The position numbers and the translations under genes are program-made. The notes beneath the pieces were generated by a model. It did no database searches. It had not been told where the DNA came from and saw only the letters and a list, made by a program, of their open reading frames with translations. A DNA stretch of 10,873 nucleotides from Gammaproteobacteria bacterium (GTDB taxonomy: Bacteria > Pseudomonadota > Gammaproteobacteria > DSM-26407), in contig JAQVKR010000052.1 of the NCBI GenBank assembly GCA_028694565.1, forward strand, positions 1 to 10,873, written 5' to 3'. Positions 1 to 6,029 of the stretch are shown one piece after another. Numbering within the stretch: the first letter of the stretch is position 1; every line of letters begins with the position of its first letter.

Positions 1-141
1 CGGCAGCACCGGTACAACCTGCCCGAGGGGATGCGCTACGAGCACGGCGGGCGGGGGCTGATCATCGATGAAGGCGCGGATTCGCCCTATGCCGACAATC
101 CGCTCGATACCCTCAACCGCGGACTGGAGCCGGATCGATGA
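1..141 (+). CDS. napG: NapG ferredoxin-type protein, C-terminal fragment
   Basis: Only the last 46 codons are in the window, in frame 1, ending in a TGA at 139-141. The visible tail (…YNLPEGMRYEHGG… then …DNPLDTLNRG…) contains no cluster-binding cysteines, which would lie upstream. The assignment rests on position: the stop codon overlaps the napH start (ATGA at 138-141) and napB follows, which matches the known napG-napH-napB order. In the family, NapG is a periplasmic protein with four [4Fe-4S] clusters that works with NapH to pass electrons from quinol to the NapAB nitrate reductase. The tail's resemblance to NapG C-termini is from memory. Identity is likely but not provable from this fragment. 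Confidence 0.75.
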   Translation, partial: RQHRYNLPEGMRYEHGGRGLIIDEGADSPYADNPLDTLNRGLEPDR

Positions 142-1058
142 GCGGCGGGGATAAATCCGGCCCGCGGGCCACGCTGAGCCGCGGCTGGTGGCGCGCCCAC
201 AAGTGGCTGGTGCTGCGGCGGGTGAGCCAGCTCGGCATCCTCGGGCTGTTCCTGCTCGGGCCGCTGGCGGGCGTGCGCATCATCGACGGCAATCTCTCCT
301 CCAGCCTGCTGCTGGATACGGTCCCCATGACCGATCCGCTGCTGTTCCTGCAGATGCTGGTGGCGGGGTTCCTGGTGCCGGCCGGCACGGCGGTGCTGGG
401 CGCGGCGCTGGTCCTGGGCTTCTACCTGGCGGTGGGCGGACGGGTGTTCTGCAGCTGGGTCTGTCCCGTGAACCTGGTGACGGATGCGGCGGGCTGGCTG
501 CGGCGGCGGCTCGATCTGCACGGCGGCATCAACCTCGCCCGCTCGATCCGCTACTGGATGCTGGCGCTGACGCTGCTGCTGTCCCTGGTGACGGGGAGCC
601 TGGCCTTTGAGCTGGTCAACCCGGTCTCGCTGCTGCACCGGGGCATCATCTTCGGGCTCGGATCGGCGGCTTTCGTGGCCCTGGCGCTGTTCCTGTTCGA
701 CCTGTTCGTGGCCCGGCGCGGCTGGTGCGGCCATCTCTGCCCGGTGGGCGCCTTCTACGGACTGGTGGGCGCGGCGAGCCCGCTCAGGGTGCGGGCGGAT
801 CGGCGCGCCGCCTGCGATGACTGCATGGAGTGCTTCGTGGTCTGCCCGGAGCCGCAGGTGATCAGGCCGGCGCTCAAGGGTGCCGAGGCCGGGCGCGGGC
901 CGGTCATCCTGGCCGGGGAGTGCACCAACTGCGGCCGTTGCATCGACGTATGCCCCCAGGAGGTGTTCGCGTTCGGGCTGCGCCATCCCAACCGGGAGCG
1001 GGGACAGGGGGGTGAAGCGCGGAGTTCGCCGGGCCTGGGCAAGGGTACGGCTACGTGA
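138..1058 (+). CDS. napH: NapH, membrane quinol dehydrogenase component of periplasmic nitrate reductase
   Basis: This 306-residue polytopic membrane iron-sulfur protein is expected to oxidise quinol and hand electrons to NapG and then to NapB/NapA. Hydrophobic segments lie near residues 30-46, 66-100, 139-158 and 172-192, giving about four membrane helices. Two CxxxCP motifs sit at helix ends (CSWVCP at 105-110, CGHLCP at 197-202), a hallmark of the NapH/NosR-type family. Two classical [4Fe-4S] motifs follow: C226/C229/C232/C236 and C262/C265/C268/C272, each followed by Pro. The start overlaps the napG stop by ATGA, implying translational coupling. About 33 residues after the last cluster are polar and Gly/Arg-rich, probably disordered. 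NosR/RdxA/CcoG relatives share these motifs, but length and neighbours favour NapH. Confidence 0.93.
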   Translation: MSGGDKSGPRATLSRGWWRAHKWLVLRRVSQLGILGLFLLGPLAGVRIIDGNLSSSLLLDTVPMTDPLLFLQMLVAGFLVPAGTAVLGAALVLGFYLAVGGRVFCSWVCPVNLVTDAAGWLRRRLDLHGGINLARSIRYWMLALTLLLSLVTGSLAFELVNPVSLLHRGIIFGLGSAAFVALALFLFDLFVARRGWCGHLCPVGAFYGLVGAASPLRVRADRRAACDDCMECFVVCPEPQVIRPALKGAEAGRGPVILAGECTNCGRCIDVCPQEVFAFGLRHPNRERGQGGEARSSPGLGKGTAT

Positions 1059-1087
1059 CTGGTAACGATTGAGAGGTGGAGGTGGCT

Positions 1088-1522
1088 ATGAAGAAACAGA
1101 TATTGACCATACTCACGGGCGCACTCGTGCTGCTCACGTCGGTGTCGGCGACCGTGGTCGCGGCCGAGGCGGTGGAATCGCTGCGCGGGGGGCTGTCCAT
1201 CGAGGCGCAGAACCAGAGCTTCGAGCTGAAGCGGCAGATGACCGCGGCGGGCGGCTTCGACCGGGGCTGGACGCTGCAGCCGCCGCTGGTGCCGCACAAG
1301 GTGGACAACGACCGCATCTCGGTGCGCGAGAACACCTGCCTGCGCTGCCACAGCGAGAAGAACTTCGAGAAGGAGAAGGCGCCCCGCATCGGTGACAGCC
1401 ACTACCTCGACCGGGACGGCAACAAGCTCGATACCCTCTCCAGCCGGCGCTGGTTCTGCACCCAGTGCCATGTGCCCCAGGTGGATGCGGCACCGCTGGT
1501 GGAGAACACCTTCGGCCGCTAG
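1088..1522 (+). CDS. napB: NapB, dihaem cytochrome c subunit of periplasmic nitrate reductase
   Basis: The 144-residue protein begins with a Sec signal peptide (positively charged MKK, hydrophobic core about residues 5-20, likely cleavage after an AxA-like stretch near residue 26-28). It carries two c-type haem motifs, CLRCH (84-88) and CTQCH (124-128). His70 in PPLVPH and His105 in DSHY are good candidates for the distal haem ligands, as in the NapB family. NapB passes electrons to the catalytic subunit NapA in the periplasm. I chose the ATG at 1088 because AGGTGGAGG at about 1074-1082 is well placed and the signal peptide starts there; an in-frame GTG at 1076 would lie inside that ribosome-binding site. 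The gene starts 29 bp after napH and ends this part of the nap operon. Confidence 0.95.
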   Translation: MKKQILTILTGALVLLTSVSATVVAAEAVESLRGGLSIEAQNQSFELKRQMTAAGGFDRGWTLQPPLVPHKVDNDRISVRENTCLRCHSEKNFEKEKAPRIGDSHYLDRDGNKLDTLSSRRWFCTQCHVPQVDAAPLVENTFGR

Positions 1523-1588
1523 CGGCGGGGTTCCCGCCGCGGCCGCGGATTGCAACAGGACCGGGACCCACTCCCTGTCTCCGAACCT

Positions 1589-1616
1589 GGGTGCGCCTCG
1601 GCGCACCCTTTTTTTT
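1589..1616 (+). terminator. Rho-independent terminator of the nap operon
   Basis: The stem GGGTGCGC (1589-1596) pairs perfectly with GCGCACCC (1601-1608) around a CTCG tetraloop, and eight T residues (1609-1616) follow directly. It lies 66 bp after the napB stop and points towards the convergent xthA gene. A second perfect 8-bp GC hairpin (GCGGCGGG 1522-1529 with CCCGCCGC 1533-1540) sits right at the napB stop but has no T run; it may protect the mRNA 3' end. Confidence 0.93.
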
Positions 1617-1663
1617 GGTTAACGGCCAGGGAGGGTCGGCCGCCGCATGCCGGCGTCACGGCA

Positions 1664-2437
1664 TCACGCTATATCGAAATCGGCGACTACCGGGGCGTGG
1701 TCGGAGGGGCGCTCCCAGCCGCGCGGGGTCCGGTCCACCGAGCAGGCGCGGCAGGCCGCGGCCAGCTCCGGGCTGGCGAGGATGTGATCGATGCGCAGGC
1801 CCCGGTTGCGGCGGAAGGCGGCGGCCCGGTAGTCCCACCAGGAGAAGACGGCCTCGGGCTGATCGAAGCGGCGGAAGCAGTCCACCAGCCCAAGCGCGGT
1901 GAGGCGGCGGAAAGCGGCCCGCTCGGGTTCGCTCACCAACACCTCGCCGGCCCAGGCGGACGGGTCATGGACATCGCGATCCTCCGGGGCGATGTTGAAA
2001 TCCCCCACCACCACCAGGCGCGGGTGGCGCGCGAGCTCCGTTGCCAGCCACTCGCCCAGGGCCTCCAGCCAGGCCAGCTTGTAGCGGTACTTGTCCGAGT
2101 CCACCGCGGCGCCGTTGGGCACGTAGAGGTTGATGAAGCGCACCGGGCCGGCGGTGGCGGCCAGCACCCGGCGCTGCTCGTCGGGGAAGCCGGGGATTTC
2201 GGTCGCGACCCCGGTCAGCCCGGGGTCGCGGCTGAGGACCGCCACGCCGTTGTAGGTCTTCTGTCCGCTGAACAGCGCGTGGTAGCCGGCCCCGGCCAGC
2301 TCCGCGGCGGGGAAATCGGCATCCTGCAGCTTGGTCTCCTGCACCCCGAGCAGATCCGGTCCGGCCTCGGCCAGCCAGGCGACCACCTGGGGCAGGCGGA
2401 CGCGCAGAGAGTTCACGTTCCAGGTGGCGATGCGCAT
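1664..2437 (-). CDS. xthA: Exodeoxyribonuclease III (AP endonuclease, ExoIII/Xth family)
   Basis: This 257-residue enzyme of the endonuclease/exonuclease/phosphatase fold cleaves DNA 5' to abasic sites and removes nucleotides from 3' ends in base-excision repair. Family landmarks are all present: N7 in TWNVNSLR, E34 in GVQETKLQD, the YNGVA segment (62-66), NLYVPNG (103-109), D146 and N148 in [10 protein letters not shown]217-H218 in RIDHIL, and the closing S245-D246-H247 (SDHAP). The reading frame is open further upstream, but the family N-terminus [10 protein letters not shown] fixes the start at 2437. The ribosome-binding site is weak, a GAGGT about 12 bases upstream. The gene is convergent with napB and divergent from napC. 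Whether it is Xth or a close ExoIII paralogue such as ExoA cannot be settled here. Confidence 0.93.
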   Translation of the reverse strand: MRIATWNVNSLRVRLPQVVAWLAEAGPDLLGVQETKLQDADFPAAELAGAGYHALFSGQKTYNGVAVLSRDPGLTGVATEIPGFPDEQRRVLAATAGPVRFINLYVPNGAAVDSDKYRYKLAWLEALGEWLATELARHPRLVVVGDFNIAPEDRDVHDPSAWAGEVLVSEPERAAFRRLTALGLVDCFRRFDQPEAVFSWWDYRAAAFRRNRGLRIDHILASPELAAACRACSVDRTPRGWERPSDHAPVVADFDIA

Positions 2438-2446
2438 CTCGATGTA

Positions 2447-2460
2447 TTGACCTCGATCAT
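2447..2460. promoter_or_regulatory. Possible second, weaker FNR/Dnr-like site
   Basis: TTGACCTCGATCAT has the FNR-like layout TTGAY-N4-ATCAN, with one mismatch to consensus in each half. It lies 10-23 bases upstream of the xthA start codon and includes the GAGGT (minus strand) that is the best ribosome-binding candidate for xthA, so the resemblance may be accidental. Low confidence. Confidence 0.25.
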
Positions 2461-2495
2461 GAAAACCCGCCGAAAAACCCACCCAATAACCCTGA

Positions 2496-2536
2496 TTGAT
2501 TTAGGTCAATGTGGGGGTGCGGGGGGGTTCTACCAT
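2496..2536 (+). promoter_or_regulatory. FNR/Dnr-type anaerobic promoter of napC
   Basis: TTGATTTAGGTCAA at 2496-2509 matches the FNR/Dnr consensus TTGAT-N4-ATCAA at nine of ten specified positions. A -10-like TACCAT lies at 2531-2536. If transcription starts near 2543, the box is centred at about -40.5, the class II activator position. The stretch between box and -10 is a G-rich run with no -35 hexamer, as expected for an activator-dependent promoter. The sequence cannot tell whether FNR, Dnr or another CRP/FNR-family regulator binds. Confidence 0.72.
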
Positions 2537-2626
2537 CAAACTCGACCAGCCGGCACCGGGACAAGCTTACACCACCGGGTCCCGCCTTCATCCGGCATCC
2601 CATGACCTCAGCGGGAGGGAGCGATC

Positions 2627-3214
2627 ATGACACGGGTTGGCCTGCAGAAAAGCGCCGGTTTCTCGGCAATCTCCGTTCTCATCATCGGCGTGCTCCTGGG
2701 CGTGATCGGATGGGGCGGCTTCAACTGGGCGATGGAGCTCACCAATACCGAGACTTTCTGCATCTCCTGCCACGAGATGGAGGAGAACGTCTACCAGGAA
2801 TACCAGGAGACCATCCACTACAGCAACCGCACCGGCGTCCGGGCCACCTGCCCCGACTGCCACGTGCCGAAGGAGTGGATTCACAAGGTCAAGCGCAAGA
2901 TCCAGGCCAGCAACGAGCTCTACCACAAGGCCATCGGCAGCATCGACACGCCGGAGAAATTCGAGGCCAAGCGCCTGGAGCTGGCGATGAACGTCTGGAG
3001 AACCATGAAGGCGACCGATTCGCGCGAGTGCCGCAACTGCCACGACTTCGAGTCCATGGACTTCATGGCGCAGCAGTCCCGCAGCGCCGATTATCACGAC
3101 ACCGCCATCGACAGCGGGCAGACCTGCATCGACTGCCACAAGGGCATCGCCCACCACCTGCCCGAGGGCTGGCAGGCGGCGGCGGAGAGCGCCGGGCTGG
3201 CTGGCAATCCCTGA
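2627..3214 (+). CDS. napC: NapC, membrane-anchored tetrahaem c-type cytochrome (quinol dehydrogenase)
   Basis: This 195-residue NapC/NirT-family protein has one N-terminal membrane anchor (about residues 12-33) and a periplasmic domain with exactly four haem motifs: CISCH (45-49), CPDCH (75-79), CRNCH (135-139) and CIDCH (167-171). The CISCHEM context (Met51) and the GVRATCPDCHVPKEW and CIDCHKGIAHHLP stretches are typical of NapC. It oxidises membrane quinol and reduces NapB. The start is well supported by GGGAGGGAG (2613-2621). It forms its own unit behind an FNR/Dnr-type box rather than following napB directly. The haem count and length argue against pentahaem TorC-type members. NirT or NrfH are alternatives, but the sequence and the nearby napGHB favour NapC. 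No convincing terminator follows, only a G7/C7 pairing at 3244-3273 without a T run. Confidence 0.92.
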   Translation: MTRVGLQKSAGFSAISVLIIGVLLGVIGWGGFNWAMELTNTETFCISCHEMEENVYQEYQETIHYSNRTGVRATCPDCHVPKEWIHKVKRKIQASNELYHKAIGSIDTPEKFEAKRLELAMNVWRTMKATDSRECRNCHDFESMDFMAQQSRSADYHDTAIDSGQTCIDCHKGIAHHLPEGWQAAAESAGLAGNP

Positions 3215-3284
3215 GCGCCGGGCGGCGACGGGGGACGGATCGCGGGGGGGCGGAAGGCGGAACCCTCCCCCCCACCCTAACCCC

Positions 3285-3313
3285 TTGTGTTCCAATGATC
3301 CTTTGGCTATCAT
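3285..3313 (+). promoter_or_regulatory. Sigma70-type promoter of rpmE
   Basis: TTGTGT (3285-3290) and TATCAT (3308-3313) are separated by exactly 17 bp, with transcription predicted to start near 3320. This short AT-richer stretch sits in otherwise GC-rich intergenic sequence and gives a 5' leader of about 64 nt before rpmE. Confidence 0.7.
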
Positions 3314-3319
3314 TCCCGC

Positions 3320-3383
3320 CCTTACCGCATGCGGTGCCCGGCACAGGACCGGGTAGCGGCATCACTGTACGAGAGGCCTGATC
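3320..3383 (+). promoter_or_regulatory. Structured 5' leader of rpmE, possible bL31 autoregulatory element
   Basis: The predicted leader contains the 12-bp palindrome ACCGCATGCGGT (3324-3335) and a hairpin CCCGG (3337-3341) / CCGGG (3349-3353) with a 7-nt loop. An outer pairing TGC (3330-3332) with GCA (3359-3361) could flank an internal loop, competing with the palindrome. The ribosome-binding site GAGAGG (3371-3376) lies 7 nt before the ATG. Leader RNAs bound by bL31 have been proposed in Gammaproteobacteria; whether this one matches that model is inference. Confidence 0.35.
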
Positions 3384-3590
3384 ATGAAACCGGATATCCA
3401 TCCCGCCTACAACGAGGTGACCGTCACCTGCAGTTGTGGCAGCGTCTTCAAGACCCGCTCCACGAGCAACAAGCCGGACATGCACATCGAAGTGTGTTCT
3501 GCCTGCCACCCCTTCTACACCGGCCAGCAGAAGATGATGGATACCGCCGGCCGCGTGGATCGCTTCCGCCAGAAGTACGGCATGAAGTAA
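3384..3590 (+). CDS. rpmE: 50S ribosomal protein bL31 (zinc-binding type)
   Basis: The 68-residue protein matches bL31 along its whole length: [12 protein letters not shown] at the start, [12 protein letters not shown], then [11 protein letters not shown] and [11 protein letters not shown] near the end. C16, C18, C38 and C41 form the zinc-binding set of the C+ form of bL31, so this is not the zinc-free paralogue (ykgM/rpmE2 type). bL31 bridges the large and small ribosomal subunits. The ribosome-binding site GAGAGG is 7 nt upstream. The gene has its own sigma70-like promoter and a structured leader. The nuclease ORF begins 4 bp after the stop codon, with a terminator-like hairpin about 30 bp downstream. 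Confidence 0.98.
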   Translation: MKPDIHPAYNEVTVTCSCGSVFKTRSTSNKPDMHIEVCSACHPFYTGQQKMMDTAGRVDRFRQKYGMK

Positions 3591-3594
3591 GCCG

Positions 3595-4437
3595 GTGCGG
3601 CACTCCGCACGCGGTCGAAGGGCGCCCCTGGTGGGCGCCCTTTTCGTCTGTGGTCTCCTGCTCCCGGCACCGCTCCCCGCCATTGCCGGCTGCGCCGTTC
3701 CGCGGGTGGATGCGCGGGTGCAGGTGGCGCGGGTCAACGACGGCGACACGGTCACGTTGACGGATGGCCGCCGGGTGCGCTTCATCGGTCTCGACACGCC
3801 GGAGATGAACTACGGCTCGGGTCGGCCGGAACCGCTGGCAGTGCGGGCCCGGGACGTCGTGGCCGAACTCCTCGGGCCTTCCCGCAGCCTGCTGCTGCAG
3901 TACGGCCGGGAGCGCGAGGACCGCCACGGGCGCCTGCTGGCCCATCCCTACCTGGCCGACGGCCGCAGTCTCGCCGTCCTGCTGCTGGAGCGGGGCCTGG
4001 CCCCGGCGCTGGTCTATCCGCCCAATCTCTGGAACCTGGCCTGCTATCAGGCTGCGGAGCGGCGGGCCCGTTCCGCGCGCCGCGGCGTGTGGGCGCTGGC
4101 GCCGTTCCGGCCGCGCCCCGCGGCGGAGTACCGCGGGCGCTCCGGCCGCTATGGCGTGGTGGAGGGAGCGGTGACCGGTGTTGCGCGCAACCGGGGCGGG
4201 GTCTGGCTGACCCTCGATGGGCACGCAACCCTGCAGGTGCCGCCGGAGGCCCGGCCCCATTTCGACGGCTGCCGGTTCGAGGCGCTGGTGGGGTGGGCGG
4301 TGCGCGCCCGGGGACGGCTGTCCCGGCGCGGCGAGCACTGGCGGATGCGGCTACGGCACCCGGCGCAGCTGGAGGCGGCCGCCGGTTCCGGCGGTTCTCC
4401 GGCGCAGTGTCCCCTGCCGGCGGCGCCCGGATCATAA
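3595..4437 (+). CDS. Secreted thermonuclease-family (SNase-like) protein with C-terminal beta-rich extension
   Basis: The protein has up to 280 residues. An N-terminal signal-like segment (Arg-rich, hydrophobic core about residues 13-30, then AIAGC) suggests export; Cys33 could be a lipidation site, but the lipobox is imperfect. The nuclease domain spans about 40-170 with all staphylococcal-nuclease-type residues: D51 in NDGDT, R62, D67-T68-P69-E70, and D109/R113 in EDRHGR, so it should be active on nucleic acids with Ca2+. A C-terminal region (about 185-258) alternates hydrophobic strands and glycines and may be an OB-like domain; a low-complexity tail follows. The start is uncertain: GTG at 3595 gives the longest form, but GTG at 3631, preceded by GAAGGG, is also possible. 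From memory, P. aeruginosa has a probable nuclease (PA5048) beside rpmE. Confidence 0.85.
   Translation: MRHSARGRRAPLVGALFVCGLLLPAPLPAIAGCAVPRVDARVQVARVNDGDTVTLTDGRRVRFIGLDTPEMNYGSGRPEPLAVRARDVVAELLGPSRSLLLQYGREREDRHGRLLAHPYLADGRSLAVLLLERGLAPALVYPPNLWNLACYQAAERRARSARRGVWALAPFRPRPAAEYRGRSGRYGVVEGAVTGVARNRGGVWLTLDGHATLQVPPEARPHFDGCRFEALVGWAVRARGRLSRRGEHWRMRLRHPAQLEAAAGSGGSPAQCPLPAAPGS
3620..3644 (+). terminator. Terminator-like hairpin after rpmE, inside the nuclease ORF
   Basis: GGGCGCCC (3620-3627) pairs perfectly with GGGCGCCC (3633-3640) around CTGGT, followed by TTTT (3641-3644). It lies 30 bp after the rpmE stop, the usual place for an rpmE terminator, yet it overlaps the first codons of the nuclease reading frame. 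The T run is short, so termination may be partial. Confidence 0.65.
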
Positions 4438-4443
4438 ATCGAA

Positions 4444-4472
4444 TCTTGTCTTTGTTAAATTTCTTGTATAAT
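4444..4472 (+). promoter_or_regulatory. Sigma70-type promoter of the malic enzyme gene
   Basis: A perfect TATAAT at 4467-4472 sits in an AT-rich island (4437-4490). The -35 is weak: TCTTGT (4444-4449) with a 17-bp spacer, or TTGTCT (4446-4451) with a 15-bp spacer. Transcription would start near 4479, about 37 nt before the maeB ATG. Confidence 0.7.
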
Positions 4473-4515
4473 CCGAATCTTTCACCTACCTGACTGCGAA
4501 GGATGGATTGCACCC

Positions 4516-5766
4516 ATGGCGGAAGACCTCAAGCAGGCGGCGCTGGACTACCACGCCAACCCCAAGCCCGGCAAGATCGCCATCCAGGTCACCAAGCCCA
4601 CGGCCAACCAGCGTGACCTGGCGCTGGCCTACAGTCCCGGCGTGGCCGAACCCGTGCGGGCCATCATGGCGGACCCGGCGGATGCCTACCGCTATACCGC
4701 CAAGGGCAACCTGGTGGCGGTGATCAGCGACGGGACCGCCGTGCTCGGCCTGGGCAAGGCCGGTCCGCTCGCCTCCAAGCCGGTGATGGAGGGCAAGGGG
4801 GTGCTGGTCAAGCGCTTCGCCGACATCGACGTGTTCGACATCGAGGTGGACGCGAAGGAGCCGGAGGCGTTCATCGACACGGTGGCGCGCATCGCCCCCA
4901 CCTTCGGCGGCATCAACCTGGAGGACATCGCCGCCCCCCACTGCTTCGAAATCGAGCGGAAGCTCTCCGAGCGGCTGGACATCCCGGTCTTCCACGACGA
5001 TCAGCACGGCACCGCCATCATCATCGCCGTGGGCCTGCTCAACGCCCTGGAGCTGCAGGGCAAGGCGTTGAAGGAGGCGCGCATCGTCACCGTCGGCGCC
5101 GGCGCGGCGGGCATCGCCGGGATGCGCCTGCTGGTGGACCTGGGCGTGCCGCGGGAGAACATCCTGCTGCTGGACAGCAAGGGCGTCATCCATTCCGGCC
5201 GGCAGGACCTCAACGCCTACAAGGCGGAGTTCGCCGCCGAGACCGACCGGCGCACCCTCGAGGACGCCATCGCGGGCGCCGATGTCTTCATCGGGCTCTC
5301 CAAGCCCGACCTGCTCAGCCCGGACATGCTGCGCTCCATGGCCGAGCGGCCGGTGGTGTTCGCGCTGGCCAATCCGGACCCGGAGATCCGGCCGGAGCTG
5401 GCCCACTCGGTGCGCGGCGATCTCATCATGGCCACCGGGCGCAGCGACTACCCGAACCAGGTCAACAACGTGCTCGGCTTCCCCTACATCTTCCGCGGGG
5501 CCCTGGACGTGCGCGCCACGACCATCAACGAGGCGATGAAGATCGCCTGCGTGGAAGCCCTGCGGGGAATCGCCCAGGAGCCGGTGCCGGCGGAGGTGCT
5601 GGCGGCCTACGGCCTGGAGAGCCTCGAGTTCGGCCCCGGGTACATGATTCCCAAGCCCCTCGATCCGCGGCTGCTGGAGCGGGTGCCGCCGGCGGTGGCC
5701 CGGGCCGCCATCGACTCGGGCGTGGCGACGCTCCCCTACCCCGCCCACTATCCGAAGCAGTCCTGA
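4516..5766 (+). CDS. maeB: Malic enzyme (oxaloacetate-decarboxylating), short form
   Basis: The 416-residue enzyme converts (S)-malate to pyruvate, CO2 and NAD(P)H. Catalytic residues expected of the family are present: Y39 in [11 protein letters not shown]94 in MEGKGVLVK, and metal ligands E136/D137 in INLEDIAAP and D162 in FHDDQHGT. The nucleotide-binding GxGxxG is at 194-199 ([10 protein letters not shown]), and substrate-region NPDPE (286-290) and [18 protein letters not shown] (311-328) are intact. The protein ends after the malic domains and lacks the roughly 330-residue phosphotransacetylase-like domain of E. coli MaeB; short forms of this size are known, including, from memory, in Pseudomonas. 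NAD versus NADP use cannot be decided from sequence. The ribosome-binding site is GAAGGATGG (4498-4506), 9 nt before the ATG. It has its own promoter and appears monocistronic. Confidence 0.95.
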   Translation: MAEDLKQAALDYHANPKPGKIAIQVTKPTANQRDLALAYSPGVAEPVRAIMADPADAYRYTAKGNLVAVISDGTAVLGLGKAGPLASKPVMEGKGVLVKRFADIDVFDIEVDAKEPEAFIDTVARIAPTFGGINLEDIAAPHCFEIERKLSERLDIPVFHDDQHGTAIIIAVGLLNALELQGKALKEARIVTVGAGAAGIAGMRLLVDLGVPRENILLLDSKGVIHSGRQDLNAYKAEFAAETDRRTLEDAIAGADVFIGLSKPDLLSPDMLRSMAERPVVFALANPDPEIRPELAHSVRGDLIMATGRSDYPNQVNNVLGFPYIFRGALDVRATTINEAMKIACVEALRGIAQEPVPAEVLAAYGLESLEFGPGYMIPKPLDPRLLERVPPAVARAAIDSGVATLPYPAHYPKQS

Positions 5767-5772
5767 GCCGGC

Positions 5773-5807
5773 GGCGGCTGCCGGGCCCGGGAGGTCTGGC
5801 AGCCGCC
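5773..5807 (+). terminator. Strong hairpin downstream of maeB
   Basis: GGCGGCTGCC (5773-5782) pairs perfectly over 10 bp with GGCAGCCGCC (5798-5807) around a 15-nt loop, starting 6 bp after the maeB stop. There is no T run, so it is not a classic intrinsic terminator; it could stabilise the mRNA 3' end or assist Rho-dependent termination. Confidence 0.45.
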
Positions 5808-5874
5808 AAGGGTTTGACGCCGGGCGCCTCGCGCCCCTCGCGTCGCGCGGCGGTGAGAAATGCGGGCGTGCCTC

Positions 5875-6002
5875 CACCACGCAGACGCAGGGACAGGGAG
5901 GCCAGGCGGATGGGGGGCGAGGGCGGCCGCGTTGCAGCGGTGGTTCGCTGCGGGCCGTGAGGCAGCAATCACATTCCCCCGTCTCGCCGTGTCTCCGTGG
6001 TG
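5875..6002. repeat. Inverted repeat pair between convergent genes
   Basis: Two related arms face each other: CACCACGCAGACGCAG… on the + strand from 5875 to about 5901, and CACCACGGAGACACGG… on the - strand from 6002 back to about 5976. The outermost 7 bp are identical and an AGAC block matches after one mismatch; similarity fades inward. About 74 bp separate the arms. The sequence resembles the CACCACGGAGACAC-type dispersed repeats seen in many bacterial genomes (from memory). The rest of 5767-6029 holds the maeB hairpin and GC-rich sequence in which I see no gene. Confidence 0.45.
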
Positions 6003-6029
6003 TTCCCGTGCCTTGCCGCGGCGCTCCCT

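Noticed and set aside
1076..1087. Upstream in-frame GTG start for napB
   Set aside because: It would add MEVA in front of a normal signal peptide and would use the ribosome-binding site itself as codons; ATG at 1088 fits better.
2511..2527. G-rich stretch in the napC promoter as a G-quadruplex
   Set aside because: There are only two G runs (5 and 7), so a stable intramolecular four-run quadruplex is not well supported; the lack of a -35 hexamer is the more useful reading.
1550..2605. 351-codon open frame antisense to xthA
   Set aside because: xthA shows complete ExoIII catalytic motifs in the opposite frame; this frame also runs through the nap terminator and the napC promoter box.
3244..3273. 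G7/C7 pairing after napC as an intrinsic terminator
   Set aside because: The runs can pair, but there is no T run and the 16-nt loop and simple-sequence arms make it weak evidence.
4503..4514. ATG at 4503, upstream of the chosen maeB start
   Set aside because: It is out of frame with maeB and lies within or next to the ribosome-binding site; ATG at 4516 gives the family N-terminus with correct spacing.
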